Of a stretch of DNA of 64,000 bases, positions 61,274 to 64,000 are shown piece after piece (positions within the stretch are counted from its first letter, which is position 1; every line of letters starts with the position of its first letter). Origin of the DNA: Asterias amurensis (Eukaryota; Echinodermata; Asteroidea; Forcipulatida; Asteriidae); the NCBI RefSeq assembly GCF_032118995.1, contig NC_092654.1, forward strand, positions 13,834,284-13,898,283, written 5' to 3'. The translations under genes were made by a program, and so were the position numbers. The notes below the pieces were generated by a model. That model saw nothing but the letters and a program-made list of their open reading frames with translations, did no database searches and had not been told where the DNA came from.

Positions 61274-61551
61274 TTTCTGTGATGAGATGTGGATTTAAGT
61301 TTGACCAACAGCGCCACCACGTGTCCGACATCCCTCGTCTAGTCAACTCATGTTTTGGCAGACATTTTAAAACAAATCTGTGGCTTTACGACTTTGACTT
61401 CAGGTCAAATCACTGCAAACTCGTTTATTCATCATTTCATTTCCGGCCAACCGTCTCAATCTAAGCCGAAGTTGCTTTGTTTTGATGACACATTGTGACA
61501 TCTTTGTAGAGTCATTTACAGGCCTCCATAGTATATTTTTTTGTAATCTAA

Positions 61552-61710
61552 GGGCCATGTTACACAGGGCAATTGAACGTCACTTATTTTTCTTTGTAAT
61601 GTATATAGGACATTGTTGGATAAACTACTCTTGTCTCTTGTGCCACTAAAGTGCACTGCAATTATTGTTTGCCTCAAAGTTGCCCGAAAAAGTTATGTGA
61701 CAAGGCTTTT
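61552..61710. mobile_element. GGCCATGTCACACAAGGCAA-family MITE, copy 2
   Basis: The left end is agggccatgttacacagggc and the right end ttgcccgaaaaagttatgtg followed by acaaggctttt, in inverted arrangement like 38697-38912. Confidence 0.65.
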
Positions 61711-62018
61711 AGGCACCACGTCATGACAGAGAACAAAAACAATAAAATAAACATACATACATTAGCCGTCGGTTGAACATTTGATCCAAGATTGGCAATA
61801 AGCGATTGGACGCAGACTGGTGAGTATTTTGTTACATGTGCAACTTTACATAAAGACTATTCCACTTGTTTGCACATAGCCTTGGTATATTCTATCAAAG
61901 TATCGACCATCAATAAACATAATAAGGCACAAGGAAATCTTTTCTGCCATTATTATGCAGCTCGGTTCTTGTTGAGTTTTTCCTTCTTCTTGAGACAACA
62001 GCAATGGAGGGCTAATAT

Positions 62019-62234
62019 ACCCTTCCCATGAAATATGTAAATTGCACATAGCGCGTGCGCACTTACGTTTTGGTTGGCAAAGTGAGGGAACAGCGCGCTG
62101 TTTTGTACACGGCTTATGGGTGCGTGACGCAGACGCGATTGCGCGTCTGTTTAGTGCACAACTCTACGGCGTTTGCCAACCAACAGGGTCTGTACGCCTG
62201 CGTGAATGTGATTAGCATATTTCATGGGAAGGGT
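62019..62234. mobile_element. MITE with ACCCTTCCCATGAAATATG ends
   Basis: Inverted ends acccttcccatgaaatatg and catatttcatgggaagggt, 216 bp, unusually GC-rich inside (gcgcgtgcgc, gacgcgattgcgcgtctg), with inner ggttggcaaa/tttgccaacc pairing. The segment at 46600-46740 has related inner sequence. Confidence 0.8.
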
Positions 62235-62761
62235 CCATTGTGAAGCAGTAATCTTTAAAGGTTGGGGCATAAATATGTTTTGTCAAAGTATAATGTCAGT
62301 TAAAGCAACATGATCAACTGGAAGGTACAATAAAGTCCCGCAGTTTTTAGCTGAATACAGTGTTTACTTGAAAACAGCAAAAAAATTGTCATGGTATTTT
62401 CACAAGAACATCGAGTCCATCCACATAATAGGAATGTGACAGCGGGTACCAACTGCAATTGCTGGTCGAAGCATTCTCGAATGGACACCAACCCAAAGAA
62501 ATCTGAGAAACGATTCATGAATAAATCGTTTTAAGGTGACAAATTATCCAAACCATATCACTTTAAGTAGAATCCATTTTCAATTTCGTTTACCATCGAC
62601 AGCTGCAGTCTTCTCACCAAGGACGTTTTTATGGTCATTGATTTTTTTGAGACTTACAAACCTATGACTCTCAATAGTTTACCACCATGACTGTGTTTCC
62701 AGTATATGCAATAGCCATGTTGTCATATTTTGCCCAAGTTATAACCCTATATGCCAGAATT

Positions 62762-62835
62762 CAAATGTCACCGTGTTCCAGTGGTATGACTTGCAATCAT
62801 AAGGTTGTGGGTTCGAACCCGGCCAAACTGACAAC
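62762..62835 (+). repeat. tRNA-like SINE head
   Basis: ttccagtggtatgacttgca resembles an A-box region, and gttgtgggttcgaacccgg contains a B-box with a self-complementary arm (gggttcgaaccc). The 5' acceptor stem does not pair with the 3' side, so a functional tRNA is unlikely. Confidence 0.4.
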
Positions 62836-63680
62836 TGATTTCACAATGACTAGTATAAGTATTGTCGTCTAGTTACTGACTCAAGATGTATTGATTTAGT
62901 TGTGCATTTATCAAGCAATGTAGCCACCATTTGGCGCAACGCAGCACCTTGCAGTGTTTGACTGATTTGTTACGGTATAATAATTTACTCATCAATGCAA
63001 CGCATATTTAAGACATCTCGACTTGCGTTTCCAGTCAATTTGGACTTCATTGCACGTTTTACTGGCGACTCGTCCAGCTCATTTGGCACACACCACGCTC
63101 AAAAAATTTCAAATTTCTGTACGTTTCGCTTTTACAGTTTCTCTTTTGAATCAATTACAAACCTGATATCGCATTGGCAAGACCCGGCAAACCAACCGAG
63201 GTCTACCTTTTAACGAAAAAAATAGAAATTATTTGAAAATAAAAAAAAAGAAGGAGGGAATTCAATTCGTGGTGAGAGTATTATTCACTTCCTGGAAAAT
63301 CATGGCGTTTTACCGTGTGGTAGTTTAGGTCGTAGCACTTTGCCTATGCCGAATCGTTTCACATACACACAATCAATATACCAGTTAAATTGGACGGATG
63401 CAAGCGTGTACTAATGCTGTCCGCCATTATGCAGGCGCCTCTGATTTCGCTGCGGGCGATATCATTCGGTTCTTCGATTTTTCGAAGAAAAAAAACCCGC
63501 ATTTTCAAGACGGTTTTCACCGACGTTTCCTACCTACACCAAGACAACATTTCTCCCTCTGTGTGTGTGTGGTATGTGTAGACGGGAGATTAGATTCTTA
63601 CAGCATTCAGCTGAAGGTGTTTTGTAATTATCTTTTCTGTGTGTCGGGGGTGATACACGGACAGTAATATTATTATATTA

Positions 63681-64000
63681 AAGGAACACGTTGCCTTGGA
63701 TCGGTCGAGTTGGTCTTTGAAAAGCGTTCTGTAACCGTTTGTTATAAAATCGATATGGTTAGAAAGATGTTGTAAAAGTAGAATACAATGACGTACACAA
63801 ATATGCCTTGAAATTGCGTAGTTTTCTTTTTACCTCGTCGACTAACACGGTCGGCCATTTATGGGAGTCAAGTTTTTGACTCCCATAAATGGCCAACCGT
63901 GTTAGTTCGCGACGTAAAATGAAAACCGTGCAATTTTGAGTGATACTTGTGTGGATCATTATATTCTACTTTTAAAACATCTTTCCAACCATATGCATTT
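63681..64000. mobile_element. GGAACACGTTGCCTTGG-family snap-back MITE, copy 3 (runs off the window)
   Basis: Begins aaaggaacacgttgccttgg and continues through gtagaatacaatgacg and the central hairpin atgggagtcaagtttttgac / gactcccataaatggc. The inverted right half is cut by the window end. Closely similar to 14751-15127. Confidence 0.8.

Noticed and set aside
63390..63667. Overlapping plus-strand frames near the right end as a gene
   Set aside because: Neither frame has a coherent domain or splice partner, and the region leads directly into a MITE.

Overview
The window is animal nuclear DNA: A/T-rich, with small coding exons bounded by GT-AG introns and a heavy load of short inverted-repeat transposons. 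The recognisable genes are deuterostome-like. Together with the very abundant TTAA-flanked snap-back element they suggest an echinoderm, most likely a sea star. That assignment is inference; no species-specific marker was checked.

Four genes can be supported. (1) At the left edge on the minus strand are the first three coding exons of a C7orf57-like gene (1-1284, running off the window). (2) Head-to-head with it on the plus strand is a complete two-exon METTL21A-type protein-lysine methyltransferase (2099-4122, 215 residues). (3) From 21166 to 39641 on the plus strand lies a complete 17-exon USP37-type deubiquitinase (1122 residues), with every intron phase consistent. It has an N-terminal PH-like region, a USP catalytic domain split by a UIM-rich insert, two KEN boxes and an E2F-type site in its presumed promoter. 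(4) On the minus strand at 48956-50261 are the last two exons of a GPI-anchored Ly6/uPAR (three-finger) protein whose signal-peptide exon was not located.

The rest is largely mobile DNA. It includes two inverted fragments of a Penelope-like reverse transcriptase (8457-9347); a Penelope-type end fragment with a hammerhead-like ribozyme core nested inside a TTAA element (52378-53199); about ten copies of that TTAA family; a second snap-back family (14751, 57730, 63681); hAT-like elements with visible target-site duplications (11591, 23632); minisatellites (an inverted array at 4296-4810, GGCGAC-rich arrays at 4970 and 19560); tRNA-derived SINE-like pieces; and a 45-bp near-perfect hairpin at 20134-20247.

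The intergenic stretches 4123-20300, 39642-48955 and 50262-64000 hold no confident protein gene. Some signals there may be real: splice-bounded segments at 7684-16540, an E2F-site cluster at 59432-59469, and an E-box cluster before a short ATG frame at 61163. These are offered only as candidates.
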